In this document: piece after piece, positions 20,233 through 29,567 of the stretch
Layout: each line of letters starts with the position of its first letter
How positions within the stretch are numbered: the stretch's first letter is position 1
From: Symbiodinium natans
Taxonomy: Eukaryota > Sar > Dinophyceae > Suessiales > Symbiodiniaceae
Assembly (NCBI GenBank): GCA_905221605.1
Contig: CAJNDS010000372.1
Location: 1-45,000 of the forward strand
Direction: 5' to 3'
DNA length: 45,000 bases
Notes under the pieces: generated by a model
Told to the model about the DNA's origin: nothing
The model's input: only the letters and a program-made list of their open reading frames with translations
Databases searched by the model: none
Program-made: the position numbers and the translations under genes

Positions 20233-20381
20233 GGTGTATGTTTTACCTCCATCAACGCCCGGAAGCTCTCCCAAGCCCAAATTGTCTGTTAAGGTTTCCA
20301 GACGCCCTGACTGATCCTGAAACCCTACCTAGTGACGCGTCCCTAATATGTTCGTAGCTCACCAGTCCTTACGTGCAGAAG

Positions 20382-20470
20382 GGCAGTTCTCTAAACGAGG
20401 GTTTCTTGTTTATAGTACGGCACCCTTAGGACAAGGACCCCAAAAGGGAACTTAAATTTAGAGAGCTGCC
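20382..20470. mobile_element. Inverted-repeat element, GGCAGTTCTCTAAA ends
   Basis: Left GGCAGTTCTCTAAA, and right TTTAGAGAGCTGCC, one mismatch. The plus-strand intron reading would be GTTCTCTAA...TTTAGAG. No coding flanks are established. Confidence 0.6.
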
Positions 20471-20499
20471 ACACAACTGAAACTCAAAAGAAGACTGGG

Positions 20500-20605
20500 C
20501 TTAGGGTTAAGGGCTGAGGGTTAAGGGTTTAAGGGTCTAGGGCCTAGGGCGTAGGGCCTAGGGTCTACGGTCTAGGGTCTAGGGTTTAGGGTTTAGGGCT
20601 TCATC
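20500..20605. repeat. Telomere-like block, degenerate G-strand
   Basis: Mixture of TTAAGGG, CTAGGG, CCTAGGG and TTTAGGG units. Confidence 0.8.
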
Positions 20606-20758
20606 AACAAGAAGCAGCCCTAGGAAATCAGTACCCAAAGGTTTTGCTCCACCGACCGATCTCCGGCGTAAGGTGTTGCTGGGCAGCCGGCTGCCTGTTG
20701 ATCCCGACGCCTGCCAAACCGATGCCCAGACGCGACACGTCACGAGCCCAACTCACAC

Positions 20759-20886
20759 AACCCTAAACCCTAAACCCTAAACCCTAAACCCTAAACCCTA
20801 AACCCTAAACCCTAAACCCTAAACCCTAAACCCTAAACCCTAAACCCTAAACCCTAGACCCTAAACCCTAAACCCTAAACCCTAAA
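20759..20886. repeat. Telomere-like array, C-strand
   Basis: About eighteen CCCTAAA units, one CCCTAGA. It abuts the 3' end of the minus-strand frame and supplies its stop. Confidence 0.95.
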
Positions 20887-21208
20887 TCGGAGGAGCTTGA
20901 TGGTATCTTGGGTGGCGATGGCATGTCTTGGCACATGGCTGATGCTACCTGAACGTGGAAGGACGCGAGCGAAGCAACCGGAATCTTTCAAAAGCGTGAA
21001 TGGGCGCTTGAACGCAAGGCTGGGATACCCGTGATGGGGTTCATGGGACATCTTGTCCATACAGTACGAAAACTGCATTCGTTTTCCAGCATATATACGC
21101 GCACAGTCCATCATTTGCTTCGAAATCCGCCGAGGCCTCGCGCCGGAGGTGTATAGGTTGTGAGCCCCCCAAGCCCAAAGCCACACGTCGGGCCCCCTTT
21201 TTAGCCAT
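20875..21208 (-). CDS. Unknown gene, two overlapping frames
   Basis: Two minus-strand frames both look coding. One starts at ATG 21208 in a good context (GTCATGG) as MAKKGARRVALGLGGSQPIH and continues DFEANDGLCAYICWKTNAVF to TGA at 21041. The other is open from upstream to 20875 and reads RISKQMMDCARIYAGKRMQF, KMSHEPHHGYPSLAFKRPFT and HVPRHAIATQDTIKLL before a stop in the telomere array. A splice or a homopolymer error joining the two is possible, but I could not fix it. No family is recognised. Confidence 0.4.
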
Positions 21209-21313
21209 GACCCTTCGCCACGATCTGCCCCTTCCCCCCCCCCCCCCCCCCCCGCCGGCTCAGCTGGTGTGAGAATTATGTTACGAATCCTGTAGGGGCC
21301 AAGCCGAACCGTC

Positions 21314-21455
21314 TAAACCCTGAACCTTGAACCTTGAGCCTTGCATTCTAAACCCCAAAACCCTAAACCCCAAACCGTAAACCTTGAGCCAAAACCCTAA
21401 ACCCGAAGCCCTCAACCCTAAACTAACCCTCAACCCTAAACCCTAAACCATGAAC
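21314..21455. repeat. Telomere-like block, degenerate C-strand
   Basis: CCCTAAA with CCCTGAA, CCTTGAA and CCTTGAG variants. A 19-C tract (21235-21253) and a 17-G tract (21529-21545) flank it. Confidence 0.75.
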
Positions 21456-21660
21456 CATCGGATGCGCTGGGCCGGGCCGAGGCGGGTCGCGCAGCGTTAA
21501 AATTAAGTCCCTAACAGCAACCCGTTAGGGGGGGGGGGGGGGGGGCGGTCGAGCCTTGGCGAATCCGAGCTCCTTGTACAGCGGCCGCCAAAGGAACACG
21601 GCGTACGTGTGCTCCACGTGGAGCCTCGAGCACAGACGTGGTAGAACTCGGCTAGAAGCC

Positions 21661-21948
21661 CTACAAGCTAGCAAGGCTCTCAGTATCCAATGTGAGCACA
21701 GACACCATCGTCCACATCCCGAATTTCGACATGGGCAGCTCTCCAAAACTGATTCCGTTTGGGGTGCCCCGAATTGAAGGGTTATTCTTCGCACGGGGAC
21801 CCTAAATTTAGGGAACCCGTCATACAGAATGGAGCTTGTGTGTCTGAGCCTCGGGCAGTTCATAGCCGTAACCACCTCACATGTGAAAATTGACAGCTGC
21901 GATGTGTCCTTTCTGGTTTCTGGAGTCTTGGGGACGACATCCAAACAC
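21661..21948 (-). CDS. Two 3' exons of an unknown gene
   Basis: Exons 21948-21817 and 21748-21661. The first reads CLDVVPKTPETRKDTSQLSI then FTCEVVTAMNCPRLRHTSSI, ending LYDG in phase 2. After a 68-bp GTTCCC...AATCAG intron the second continues GFGELPMSKFGMWTMVSVLT, ending LDTESLASL and TAG. An 81-bp inverted-repeat element lies directly upstream as the preceding intron, but the upstream exon was not securely placed. Without splicing the frame would run on into a poly-Pro reading of a G tract. No family is recognised. Confidence 0.47.
21749..21816 (-). mobile_element. Short introner-like intron
   Basis: 68 bp, minus-strand GTTCCCTAAATTTAGGG at the 5' end (a palindrome) and GGAATCAG at the 3' end. 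Its removal joins codon GG|T in phase. Confidence 0.5.
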
Positions 21949-22029
21949 CTCAATGGGGGTTTACGATTATTAGGGGTAACTTAGTGGGGTCCTGATTATT
22001 CAGGGGATCCTTCCATCATTATCGTAAAC
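21949..22029 (-). mobile_element. Introner-like element with clear inverted ends
   Basis: On plus, GGGGTTTACGATTATTAGGG at the left and CATTATCGTAAACCCC at the right are complementary over 17 bp. Minus-strand intron reading GTTTACG...ATTGAG. Confidence 0.65.
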
Positions 22030-22065
22030 CCCAAATGTGCTTATGCGGGCTCCTGCTAAGTTTGT

Positions 22066-22207
22066 AACCCTAAACCCTAAACTCCTAAACCCCTACACCC
22101 CTAAACCCCTAAACCCCCAAACCCCTAAACCCCTAAACCCCTAAACCCCTAAACCCCTAAACCCCTAAACCCCTAAACCCCTAAACCCCAAACCCCTAAA
22201 CCCGAAT
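22066..22207. repeat. 8-bp array CCCCTAAA
   Basis: About fifteen CCCCTAAA units, a C-strand telomere-like variant. Confidence 0.95.
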
Positions 22208-22323
22208 CCCCAAAAAAGCTTCATGCTCCTGGCTCGACCCTCTGAAGTGGCCGTGAGGGCGCGGCTTACGATGTCAATGCCGGCGGACAGGGAGCACTGC
22301 GCCAACCAAATGGAAGTTGTCAC

Positions 22324-22605
22324 CTGAAAGGCTTGGGGGGCTTGGCCAGGGCTCCAGAAGCCCATAGATAAGGCCGATCTAAGGAGTTTCCGAAAATAGG
22401 GAGGCCCTAAAACAAACCCCAAAGAGTAGGATTCCCTTATACTAAGGACCCCAATAAGGTACCCCTCCCCCCCCCCCAATTTCAGAAACCACCATACCAT
22501 CAGGCCGAGCAGGCAAAGATCGACTTCTTTCGAAGGTCCTTCGGCTTCGTCACCAGCCGAGCTGAGCGTGACACGCGAAACGCATCGCAGGGGGTCACGA
22601 AAGGG
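22324..22605 (-). CDS. Two exons, possible membrane segment
   Basis: Exon one, 22605-22498, opens after TTTTCAAG as PFRDPLRCVSRVTLSSAGDE then AEGPSKEVDLCLLGLM, ending at ATG|GTATGG. The 119-bp element is removed at CTCCTTAG. Exon two, 22378-22324, would continue IGLIYGLLEPWPSPPSLS, making a short hydrophobic helix (LCLLGLMIGLIYGLL). A competing frame over the second exon (SALSMGFWSPGQAPQAF, then CSLSAGIDIVSRALTATSEG) is longer, so the second exon may be read differently. Confidence 0.37.
22379..22497 (-). mobile_element. Introner-like element, 119 bp
   Basis: Minus-strand ends GTATGGTGGTTTCTGAAATT and TATTTTCGGAAACTCCTTAG are inverted repeats. Contains a 13-G tract. Confidence 0.6.
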
Positions 22606-22616
22606 CTTGAAAAGGG

Positions 22617-22915
22617 GTTCAGGGTTTAAGGGTTTAAGGGTTTAAGGGTTTAAGGGTTTAAGGGTTTAAGGGTTTAAGGGCTTAAGGGTTTAAGGGTTTA
22701 AGGGTTTAAGGGTTTAAGGGTTTAAGGGTTTAAGGGTTTAAGGGTTTAAGGGTTTAAGGGTTTAAGGGTTTAAGGGTTTAAGGGTTTGAGGGTTTGAGGG
22801 TTTAAGGGTTTAAGGGTTTAAGGGTTTAGGGGTTTGAGGGTTTAGGGGTTTAAGGGTTTAAGGGCTTCAGGGTTTAAGGGTTTAATGGTTTAAGAGGGTT
22901 TAGGGCTTAAGGGCT
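22617..22915. repeat. 8-bp array TTTAAGGG
   Basis: More than thirty TTTAAGGG units with scattered variants (CTTAAGGG, TTTGAGGG). Confidence 0.95.
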
Positions 22916-23039
22916 CAAGAGATCAAGCGCGAAGCGCTCAGCAAGGAGGAGGAAGAGTGTGAAACATCTGCTGTGCCCCGGAGACGTGTCCCCCGGCCCA
23001 GCACAACCCGATATCACCCGCCTTTGGACGGCCGCGATG

Positions 23040-24050
23040 CAACTCTCACTGTTATTACTATTATTACTGGTATTACTATTATTACTCGTACTACTATTAT
23101 TACTATTATTACTATTATTGCTATTATTGCTATTATTACTATTATTACTATTATTACTATTATTACTATTATTACTATTATTACTATTATTACTATTATT
23201 ACGATTATTACTATTATTACTATTATTACTATTATTACCATTATTACTATTATTACTATTATTACTATTATTACTATTATTACTATTATTGCTATTACTA
23301 TTATTACTATTGCTACTATTATTACGATTATTTCGACTATTACGATGATTACGACTATTACCATTATTACGATTATCACTACTATTACTAGTCTTACTAT
23401 TATTACTATGATTACTATATTACGATATTATATATTACGATTATTACGATTATTACGATTATTACTATTACTGTTATTAGTACATTATTACTATTATTAC
23501 TACATTATTACTATTATTACTATTATTTACTATTATTACTATTTTACTATATTATTACTATTATTACTATATATTATTACGATTATTACGATTGTTATTA
23601 TTATTACTATTATACTATATTATTACTATATTACTTATTATGACTTATTGATGACTATTAGTACTATTATGACATTTATATTACTATTATTACTATTATA
23701 CTACTATTATTATATTTACTATTATTACTATTTTACAATTATTACAATTATTACATTATTACGATTATTACTATATTACTATTATACTATTATTACTTAT
23801 TACTATTATTATATTATTTATTATTATTACTATTATTACTATTATTACTATTATTACTATTATTACTATTATTACTATTATTACTAGTATTACTATTATT
23901 ACTATTATTACTATTATTACTATTATTACTATTATTACTATTATTACTATTATTACTATTATTACTATTATTACTATTATTACTATATTACTACTACTAG
24001 TACTATTGTTACTGTTACTGCTGTTGTTACCATGATTACTACTATTACTA
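23040..24050. repeat. 1-kb ATTATTACT microsatellite
   Basis: 9-bp unit ATTATTACT, pure in the first 250 bp and last 230 bp, with decayed ACG, ATT and TAC variants between. It ends four bases from the stop codon of the next gene. Apparent Ile/Thr/Tyr-rich reading frames are the microsatellite in translation. Confidence 0.95.
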
Positions 24051-24054
24051 CCAA

Positions 24055-24824
24055 TCACTCTGGGCCGTCGTCGTAGGCAGCGACCCAGGCCGCCTTGATT
24101 GCCGCCTCCAACTTGGGCTCCTGAATTCCGCAGTCGGCCAGCAGGTTGATCAAGTCCGCGCCGCGCCGGGACACGACGCCGGAGCTCAGCTCTGCTGCCG
24201 CCTTGTCTAGCATCTTGGCCAGCTCCTGGCGTGAGTCAGCGTGGAGAGCGAAGTTCTTGATGGCCTCGATGGACTCGATCGTGGCCAAGCCCAGCAAGTC
24301 CAAGCCCTGGTTCCGCTGCAAGCATAGGTCCAGGGCCTCCACAGCTGCCGCTAGGTCTTTCGTGTGAGTTTGCACCGCAAACTCCAGCTTGGACTCGATC
24401 ATTGCCGCAGTGCCCTGGTGCTTGGCACCCCTCTGCAGGCTCAGGCTCTGCCAGATCATCTTTTGGACACCGAACTCGCTTTCTGCCCTTTTCCAGACCT
24501 CGAGCTGGTCTTTGGCCACCCGAGCCCGCAAAGCCTTGGCACATGAGACCAGTTTCTTACGAGCGTCCTCCAGCTTCTGCTTGTCCTTCTGCACCATCTT
24601 CGGTGCCTTTGCCTCGCTAAGCTCACCGACGGCTCCTTAGTTGTCCAGTGTCCATATTAGAATAGCCATTGTATAAGGGAACCCAGAACCAAAAAAAGGG
24701 TAAAGGTTACCTACTCTACAACTAGGGCTCTCATTGGAACCATCTGAACCACGTCGTCCTCTGCAGTGGCCTCCGTCGTCGCATCGGCATCGCCGTCGTT
24801 GCAGCGGCAGCCGATCGCACCCAT
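24055..24824 (-). CDS. Helical protein with MGAIGC acylation start
   Basis: Proposed exons are 24824-24723 (34 codons) and 24621-24055. The start MGAIGCRCNDGDADATTEAT has Gly2 and Cys6, the pattern used for N-myristoylation plus palmitoylation and hence membrane anchoring. An acidic stretch (AEDDVVQM) follows. After a 101-bp intron the frame is mostly Ala/Lys/Glu-rich helices: LSEAKAPKMVQKDKQKLEDA, ESKLEFAVQTHTKDLAAAVE, DSRQELAKMLDKAAAELSSG. It ends AAYDDGPE and TGA. The acceptor (GGTGAG) is the least certain point. A nearer AAG at 24636 breaks the phase. No family is recognised. Confidence 0.5.
24622..24722 (-). mobile_element. Introner-like intron
   Basis: Minus-strand donor GTTGTAGAGTAGG. 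The ends CTAGTTGTAGAGTAGG and, inverted, CTTAGTTGTCCAGTG are similar, so the inverted repeat spans about 24636-24725. A related G/C-rich stretch lies upstream at 24830-24905. Confidence 0.5.
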
Positions 24825-25025
24825 CTTAAGCGCCCCTCGGTGTCTGTGTTAAAGGCCACAAAAGAAGGGTCCCTAAGGGGCACGATATAAGGTCTCCGTA
24901 AGCAACATTGATGCATGGCTTGCTTGCTGGATGTTGTAGACGCAACAAAATGCCCCTTTCCAACATAGCGGAGAGCCGAAATCGCCGTCACGGACTCAGA
25001 AAGATAGCAGTATTATGCTGCAGCA

Positions 25026-25401
25026 TCAATGCAGGGGCGCAGGAACAGACAGGAACAGGCAGAGCAGGAGAGCTGAGGCTACAGCCGGCGGCAAGCCAGA
25101 TTCATCACCGGTCGCACTGATGCCCTCCATCAACTGCCTGGCTGAGATCCATCTGGGGATGGCTCTAAGTTCAATGATGGAATAGAAGGTGGCCCATGAC
25201 AGGTCTTCTTTAGGGGGGACCCTGATCTGGAACGGATCCATCTAGGTCGGATTCAAGACTGCGCGCTTCAGCCATGTAGGTTGGTCTGAAACTGTACTCT
25301 AGGGGTTTGCGCTTAGGACAGGACTCACATGCTATTCTAAACCCGAATACCTTCACACAAGGTCTCACGGCCCAACTGATGGACCAGTCGTAGGCAAACA
25401 C
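25026..25401 (-). CDS. Unknown protein, frame broken at a C6 run
   Basis: Frame one reads FAYDWSISWAVRPCVKVFGF, RIACESCPKRKPLEYSFRPT and AEARSLESDLDGSVPDQGPP, then hits TAA. Frame two continues KEDLSWATFYSIIELRAIPR, WISARQLMEGISATGDESGL and a hydrophobic end (ASALLLCLFLSVPAPLH) before TGA. Reading the CCCCCC at about 25214-25219 as five C joins them without loss. Both halves are clearly coding, so a sequencing error or a very recent mutation is likely. The hydrophobic C-terminus could be a tail anchor. No family is recognised. Confidence 0.52.
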
Positions 25402-25768
25402 CCTCTGGTCACCCTAAAACCATGAATCCTAAGCCCTCAACCCAGTGCTGTGCGATGCTGTATGGCCTCATGAACACAAAGCCGTTCGCATCCCACCACT
25501 TGAAGAAGTCCGGCCTCGTCAAGGGCTTGTGGCTTGAAAGGCTTCGAAGGTGGGGGGTTAGGGCTCCTGACTCCTAGAGCTGAGGGTTGGATGGAGGGCT
25601 AAGGACGCCTGGCTTCTGATTGGCTGTTTGCCTACAAAAGGAGGCCCTGGTTTGGGCAGTAACGTTCGTGGGCCCAGCCGGCTGCATGCCGCTGCTTTCG
25701 CGCCTCCTTTTTTCGGATGATAAGCTTGGCAGGTCTCGCTGCTTGGCTTCCAGGGGCGCCTGACGGGC

Positions 25769-27037
25769 TCATGATGTTACGAGGGGCGAGATCAGCTCAA
25801 CCAGCCTGCAGCCGTAGGCCTGCTCATCCCATCCCAAAGCCTCCCTTCGTGCCGCTGCACCCAGCACTTCGAGCTCTGGACTTCGAAGCAAACTTGTTAT
25901 GGCGGCCACAGCCTCACTCGACAGCTCATTCTCATCCGAGGGCATATCAACGCACAGAGAGGACGACCCCAGAAGTGCCCAGGCGCCTACAGACTCACCT
26001 GCCAGGACAGAGGGCGCCCCGCAGGCTGCCGCTTCAACAACCGTCATGCCGTAGGCATCATATGCGCAGGGGTGGAAGTTCAGGGCTGTCCGAGCAAAGA
26101 CGGCCGCAAGCGACTTCGGAGGCAGAAAGCTGTCCAGTACGATCGCGTTCGGCGCCAGCCTTCTCAATTCGGCCTTGACCGCCTGGGCATACGACTCGTC
26201 GGCACTGGAGCCCGCCAAGAGCGGGATCAGACCGAGCTCCTCCAGTGTGCCTTTCGCCTTCTCCAAGAAGCGCAGGAACCGGAACACGTTCTTCTCAGGC
26301 GAGATCCGCGCGACGCAGGTGACGAGGAAGCGCCTCCGCCCAAGGGTCCCGGCCGAAGCCGCGACCTCCGTGGGGAGAAACGAGTCGAGCTCTTCCTGTT
26401 GGAGAGCGAGCTCCTGCATGTCGCCTCTCAAGGGCGGCAAAAGAAGCTCGGTTTTGCCAACTGCAGAATCTGAGATTGTCCCGAGGTTCTTCTTGTCGAG
26501 CTGGGAAAGGGCAACAATGATAGAGGCGTTTTCCACGGCTAGCCTTTCCATGTCGTCGAACCATCGTCGTCTTTCCTCGTCCAGCACTCCAGAACTGTAC
26601 ACACGAAAGTTCATGTAGACAAGGGGCTTGTCTTTGACAGGGAACGACTTGTAAGCATATGCACCGGTCCAGTCGACAGCCACGACGGCATCAGCTGCAC
26701 GCAAGCTGCTTTCCAGCGAACGTTGGCCCTCGGTGTCAATGTGGTCGAACACGAAGCGCTTCCAGGCAGAGTTGTCATCCAACTTGAACCAGCCGTCGCT
26801 CTTGGCAAGCTGAAGCGGGATGACCGTGAGGCTGTTAGCAGCCTCCTGCGACAACTCTTCCGCAGTCAGATGGCTGTTGTGACTCTGAAGTTCATCACAG
26901 GGCCGGCAACACAGCACCGTGATCTGGCAGCCCAGTTTCAGCAGCGCCTTGGCAATGGACCGAGCCAGGATGCCATTGCCACTAAAAGGGCTGTAGGTAA
27001 ACTCGTAGGTCACGAGAACAAGGCGTAAGCGAGGCAT
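25769..27037 (-). CDS. GT4-type glycosyltransferase
   Basis: A single uninterrupted 422-residue frame from ATG 27037 to TAG 25769, the usual length for a two-domain GT-B enzyme. The N-terminal domain starts with a beta strand and Gly-loop (LRLVLVTYEFTYSPFSGNGI). The C-terminal domain starts near residue 236 with RRFLVTCVARISPEKNVFRF, where the Arg and Lys bind nucleotide-sugar phosphates in this family. It carries the donor-site motif AYDAYGMTVVEAAACGAP around residue 340 (the E/D-x7-E type element), then an alpha helix to the end. GT4 enzymes transfer a sugar from a nucleotide-sugar with retention. The acceptor cannot be told. No signal peptide is seen, so cytosolic or ER-face action is inferred. 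It has no intron, in contrast to its neighbours. Confidence 0.88.
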   Translation of the reverse strand: MPRLRLVLVTYEFTYSPFSGNGILARSIAKALLKLGCQITVLCCRPCDELQSHNSHLTAEELSQEAANSLTVIPLQLAKSDGWFKLDDNSAWKRFVFDHIDTEGQRSLESSLRAADAVVAVDWTGAYAYKSFPVKDKPLVYMNFRVYSSGVLDEERRRWFDDMERLAVENASIIVALSQLDKKNLGTISDSAVGKTELLLPPLRGDMQELALQQEELDSFLPTEVAASAGTLGRRRFLVTCVARISPEKNVFRFLRFLEKAKGTLEELGLIPLLAGSSADESYAQAVKAELRRLAPNAIVLDSFLPPKSLAAVFARTALNFHPCAYDAYGMTVVEAAACGAPSVLAGESVGAWALLGSSSLCVDMPSDENELSSEAVAAITSLLRSPELEVLGAAARREALGWDEQAYGCRLVELISPLVTS

Positions 27038-27059
27038 GGCCTCTTTACCATTGGGGCCC

Positions 27060-27777
27060 TGGATCCATGAAGAGAGGGCACAAAAAGCGATTGATCCATC
27101 ACGAGCTCCATGAACCTCCCCTAAACCCTAAACCCTAAACCCGAAGCCCTATGTTTGGGGCAGCCGGATTCCAGGTAAGCTGGGTTCAGGGTTGACGGGT
27201 TTCAGGAAGCTGGCCAAAAACACCCAGAAGCCCCAGAAGCCTTCACAATCATGTAGTAGCATAATAACATACTCCTATACGACTGTCGAAATACTATAGA
27301 ATCGTCATATAAGACTCCATGCATATAAAAAGAGTATGAATATCATGTATTAATATGCTATATTTCGCATAAAAAATATATGAATGGTAGCAACCTATTA
27401 CTATATTCATGTCAGAAGCCTAAGCCAACTCCGCTTCTCCTGGGGCTTGGACGTAACACGATGCCCTGGTGGCACCTGGGGGCCAGTTTCAGGCTGTCGA
27501 GCCCTCTCAGGCCCCCAACGCAGACATGTAGAGCCCAGGGAGTTTGGGAAGTAGGGTTTGGGACCTAGGGTCAGAAGGCCCAAGAAGGAGGGTGTTCGGG
27601 GTTCTTCATTCCTGTCGAGCGCCCTGCTTGCAACGGGAACCTTCAGCAGCTGCTTTCAGCAGCCACTGCCTCCAAACCCTACACTGGGTAAGCGGGGGTG
27701 GGGGGGGAGCTAGGGGTTAAGGTACCTAGGGCCTTGCTGCCGGCTGCTCCAAGCGCTCCCTCAGCTTCTGCCAGGCT
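27060..27777. other. Intergenic, small telomere remnant
   Basis: Four CCCTAAA units at 27119-27145, an AT-rich patch at 27245-27375 (ATATGCTATA type), and plus-strand frames without support. Confidence 0.5.
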
Positions 27778-28002
27778 TTGGGGGTAGCACACCTTCATGG
27801 GCACCCTAAACCCGAAACCCTAAACCCAAAACCCAAAACCACAGGACGGCACGCAAAACGACCCGTAATCCCTAAACCATTTTTCCCAGGGTTTCAAAGC
27901 CCTAAACCCTACAAAGCCCCAAGCCCTTGTACTCAAGGTCCCAAAGCCCTAACACCCCCGGCAAAGGCCGAGCTTCAGGCCAGGGGGTTGATCGGCAAGT
28001 AG
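27778..28002 (+). CDS. Pro/Lys-rich open frame from telomere-like DNA
   Basis: The frame GVAHLHGHPKPETLNPKPKT, then GRHAKRPVIPKPFFPGFQSP and KALTPPAKAELQARGLIGK, ends at TAG. The CCCTAAA-like units at 27805-27835 and 27900 are decayed so that no TAA falls in frame. No ATG is present. It may be an exon with a repeat-derived Pro/Lys linker, or chance. Confidence 0.28.
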   Translation: MGVAHLHGHPKPETLNPKPKTTGRHAKRPVIPKPFFPGFQSPKPYKAPSPCTQGPKALTPPAKAELQARGLIGK

Positions 28003-28194
28003 AGGATCTGGCGGGCGGCTGAGGCGTGCGACCCTAAACCCCGAAGATACCATACGGGCCATACAGGATTCGAGCACCCAAGCTCCCTACAGCCCCACAA
28101 AGCCCTGCACCCAAAGGCCTCGAAACTTGGCCCTAAACCCTAACACCTCACAAGCCTACCGGCCCTGCACCCCCCAAAGCAGCCGAAGGAAGCC

Positions 28195-28398
28195 CTACAG
28201 GCCCCAAACCATCGCCACTCCCCCCCCCCCCAGCCACGCCTTGGGCTTGATCGTGCCAGTTCGCATGAGGCGGTCGATGATCTGGCCAAACACAAGGGCT
28301 TAAGGCTTACCTGCGACCCAGACCACCTTCCGCGCATCGACGGAACTGCTACTGAGGGGCATGGAAGCTGGCGAGCATGGACCTGCAGAAAACTCATC
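28195..28398 (-). pseudogene. Protein fragment with in-frame TAA
   Basis: One minus-strand frame reads DEFSAGPCSPASMPLSSSSV, DARKVVWVAGKP, then TAA (28300-28302), and goes on in the same frame as ALVFGQIIDRLMRTGTIKPK and AWLGGGG to TAG. Both sides look like the same protein. A GTAAGC...GGCCAG segment of 29 bp surrounds the stop but its removal shifts the frame. So it is either a nonsense-mutated copy or a misread base. A poly-G tract follows. Confidence 0.38.
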
Positions 28399-28634
28399 AT
28401 CGTGAGGATTCTTCACCTTAAGTCCAGCGTCAAATCGTTCTAATGATGATAACCATGACTATTTAAAACCAAGAATAACAATCAGGAGAAAAACCATAGC
28501 GCAAGATAAGTATAGTCTGAGCCCCACACTCTTCAAAGTACGCCCTCAACCCTTATTGCCACCCGCAGGGTCCTGGCAGTTCCCCACGAAGGGGCTCAGG
28601 AACAAGGTGTCTGGGCCTCGTCCGTGGCTTCGAG

Positions 28635-28790
28635 GTTTGGGGTTTGGGGTTTAGGGTTTAGGGTTTAGGGTTTAGGGTTTAGGGTTTAGGGTTTAGGTTT
28701 AGGGTTTAGGGTTTAGGGCTTCGGGCCGCGAAAACCCTACACCCCCCAGCCGCCACTAAACCCTGAACCCTAAACCCTAAACCCTAAATC
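28635..28790. repeat. Facing telomere-like blocks
   Basis: TTTAGGG units from 28635 to 28720, then CCCTAAA units from 28757 to 28790, in inverted orientation around a 35-bp gap. Confidence 0.9.
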
Positions 28791-28929
28791 CGCTTTCCGT
28801 AAGTCCGGAGTCCAAGGAGGCCCTCAACAAATGGATCGAAATCATGCAGCCCTGGTTGGGCGCCCATGTTTTTGGCAAACATGCCGATTTGGGTTTAGAG
28901 TTTAGGCTTTGGGAAATCACGTTTAGGGC

Positions 28930-29048
28930 TCAGGGCATAGGGCTTGGGGTTTAGGGTGTAGGGTGTAGGGTGTAGTAGGGTTCAGGGTTCAGGGTTCAGG
29001 GTTCAGGGTTCAGGGTTCAGGGTTCAGGGTTCAGGGTTTAGGGTTCAG
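28930..29048. repeat. 7-bp array GGTTCAG
   Basis: TTTAGGG and GTAGGGT units, then about eight exact AGGGTTC units: a telomere variant that became locally homogeneous. Confidence 0.9.
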
Positions 29049-29256
29049 AGCATCATGCAAATAGACTCAACCGCCCCCGGTCTTGTGATAGCCAATGGCC
29101 CGCCGAGATCCACCTTGATGGGCTTGCTGTGGGAACCCCTTGTGCCCTCAAAAGAGCTCTCAGGAGGTGTGAGTCCCGTACGAATGCGTCCAACATGACG
29201 TGCCCAACAAGGTTAAACTGGCAATCCAAGGCAAAAACTTTGGGCTTAAAGGTTTA

Positions 29257-29567
29257 TGTTTTCCGCGCAGTCCTCTTCTACTTGCAACCTGGTTGCCCCA
29301 GGATGAGATTTGTATTTCGGGTTCTCTGCTGCTCTGCTGCTCAAGGCTGCAGGACCAGGCAGAGCGCACTTGTGCAGCAGAGCTCAGCGTAGCAGTCTAG
29401 GTCAAATGGCCACGGTATCTTCCGAACGTTCGGAGCTGCATAAGCACCTTCGGCAGACGAGACGTTTGAGACAGCGTGCAGCCAAAAGATACCGGGACGG
29501 GCAGAATGCGCATGGATACATTCAGGACTTGAGCATGGGCCGCGGCACTGATCTCAGCTTTATACAG
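29257..29567 (+). repeat. 311-bp duplication, copy 1
   Basis: Identical as far as I can read to 30298-30608 (offset 1,041 bp). It covers about 149 bp of leader and the first 54 codons of the intact gene, from TGTTTTCCGCGCAG to CAGCTTTATACAG. Confidence 0.95.

Noticed and set aside
20050-20280. Asn-Pro-Ile repeat frame, 76 codons
   Set aside because: Produced by the 9-bp TTTATAGGG array and open only because the period is a multiple of three.
22959-24058. Long Leu-, Ile/Thr- and Tyr-rich open frames on both strands (up to about 300 codons)
   Set aside because: They are translations of the ATTATTACT microsatellite. Every frame of a 9-bp unit without stops stays open.
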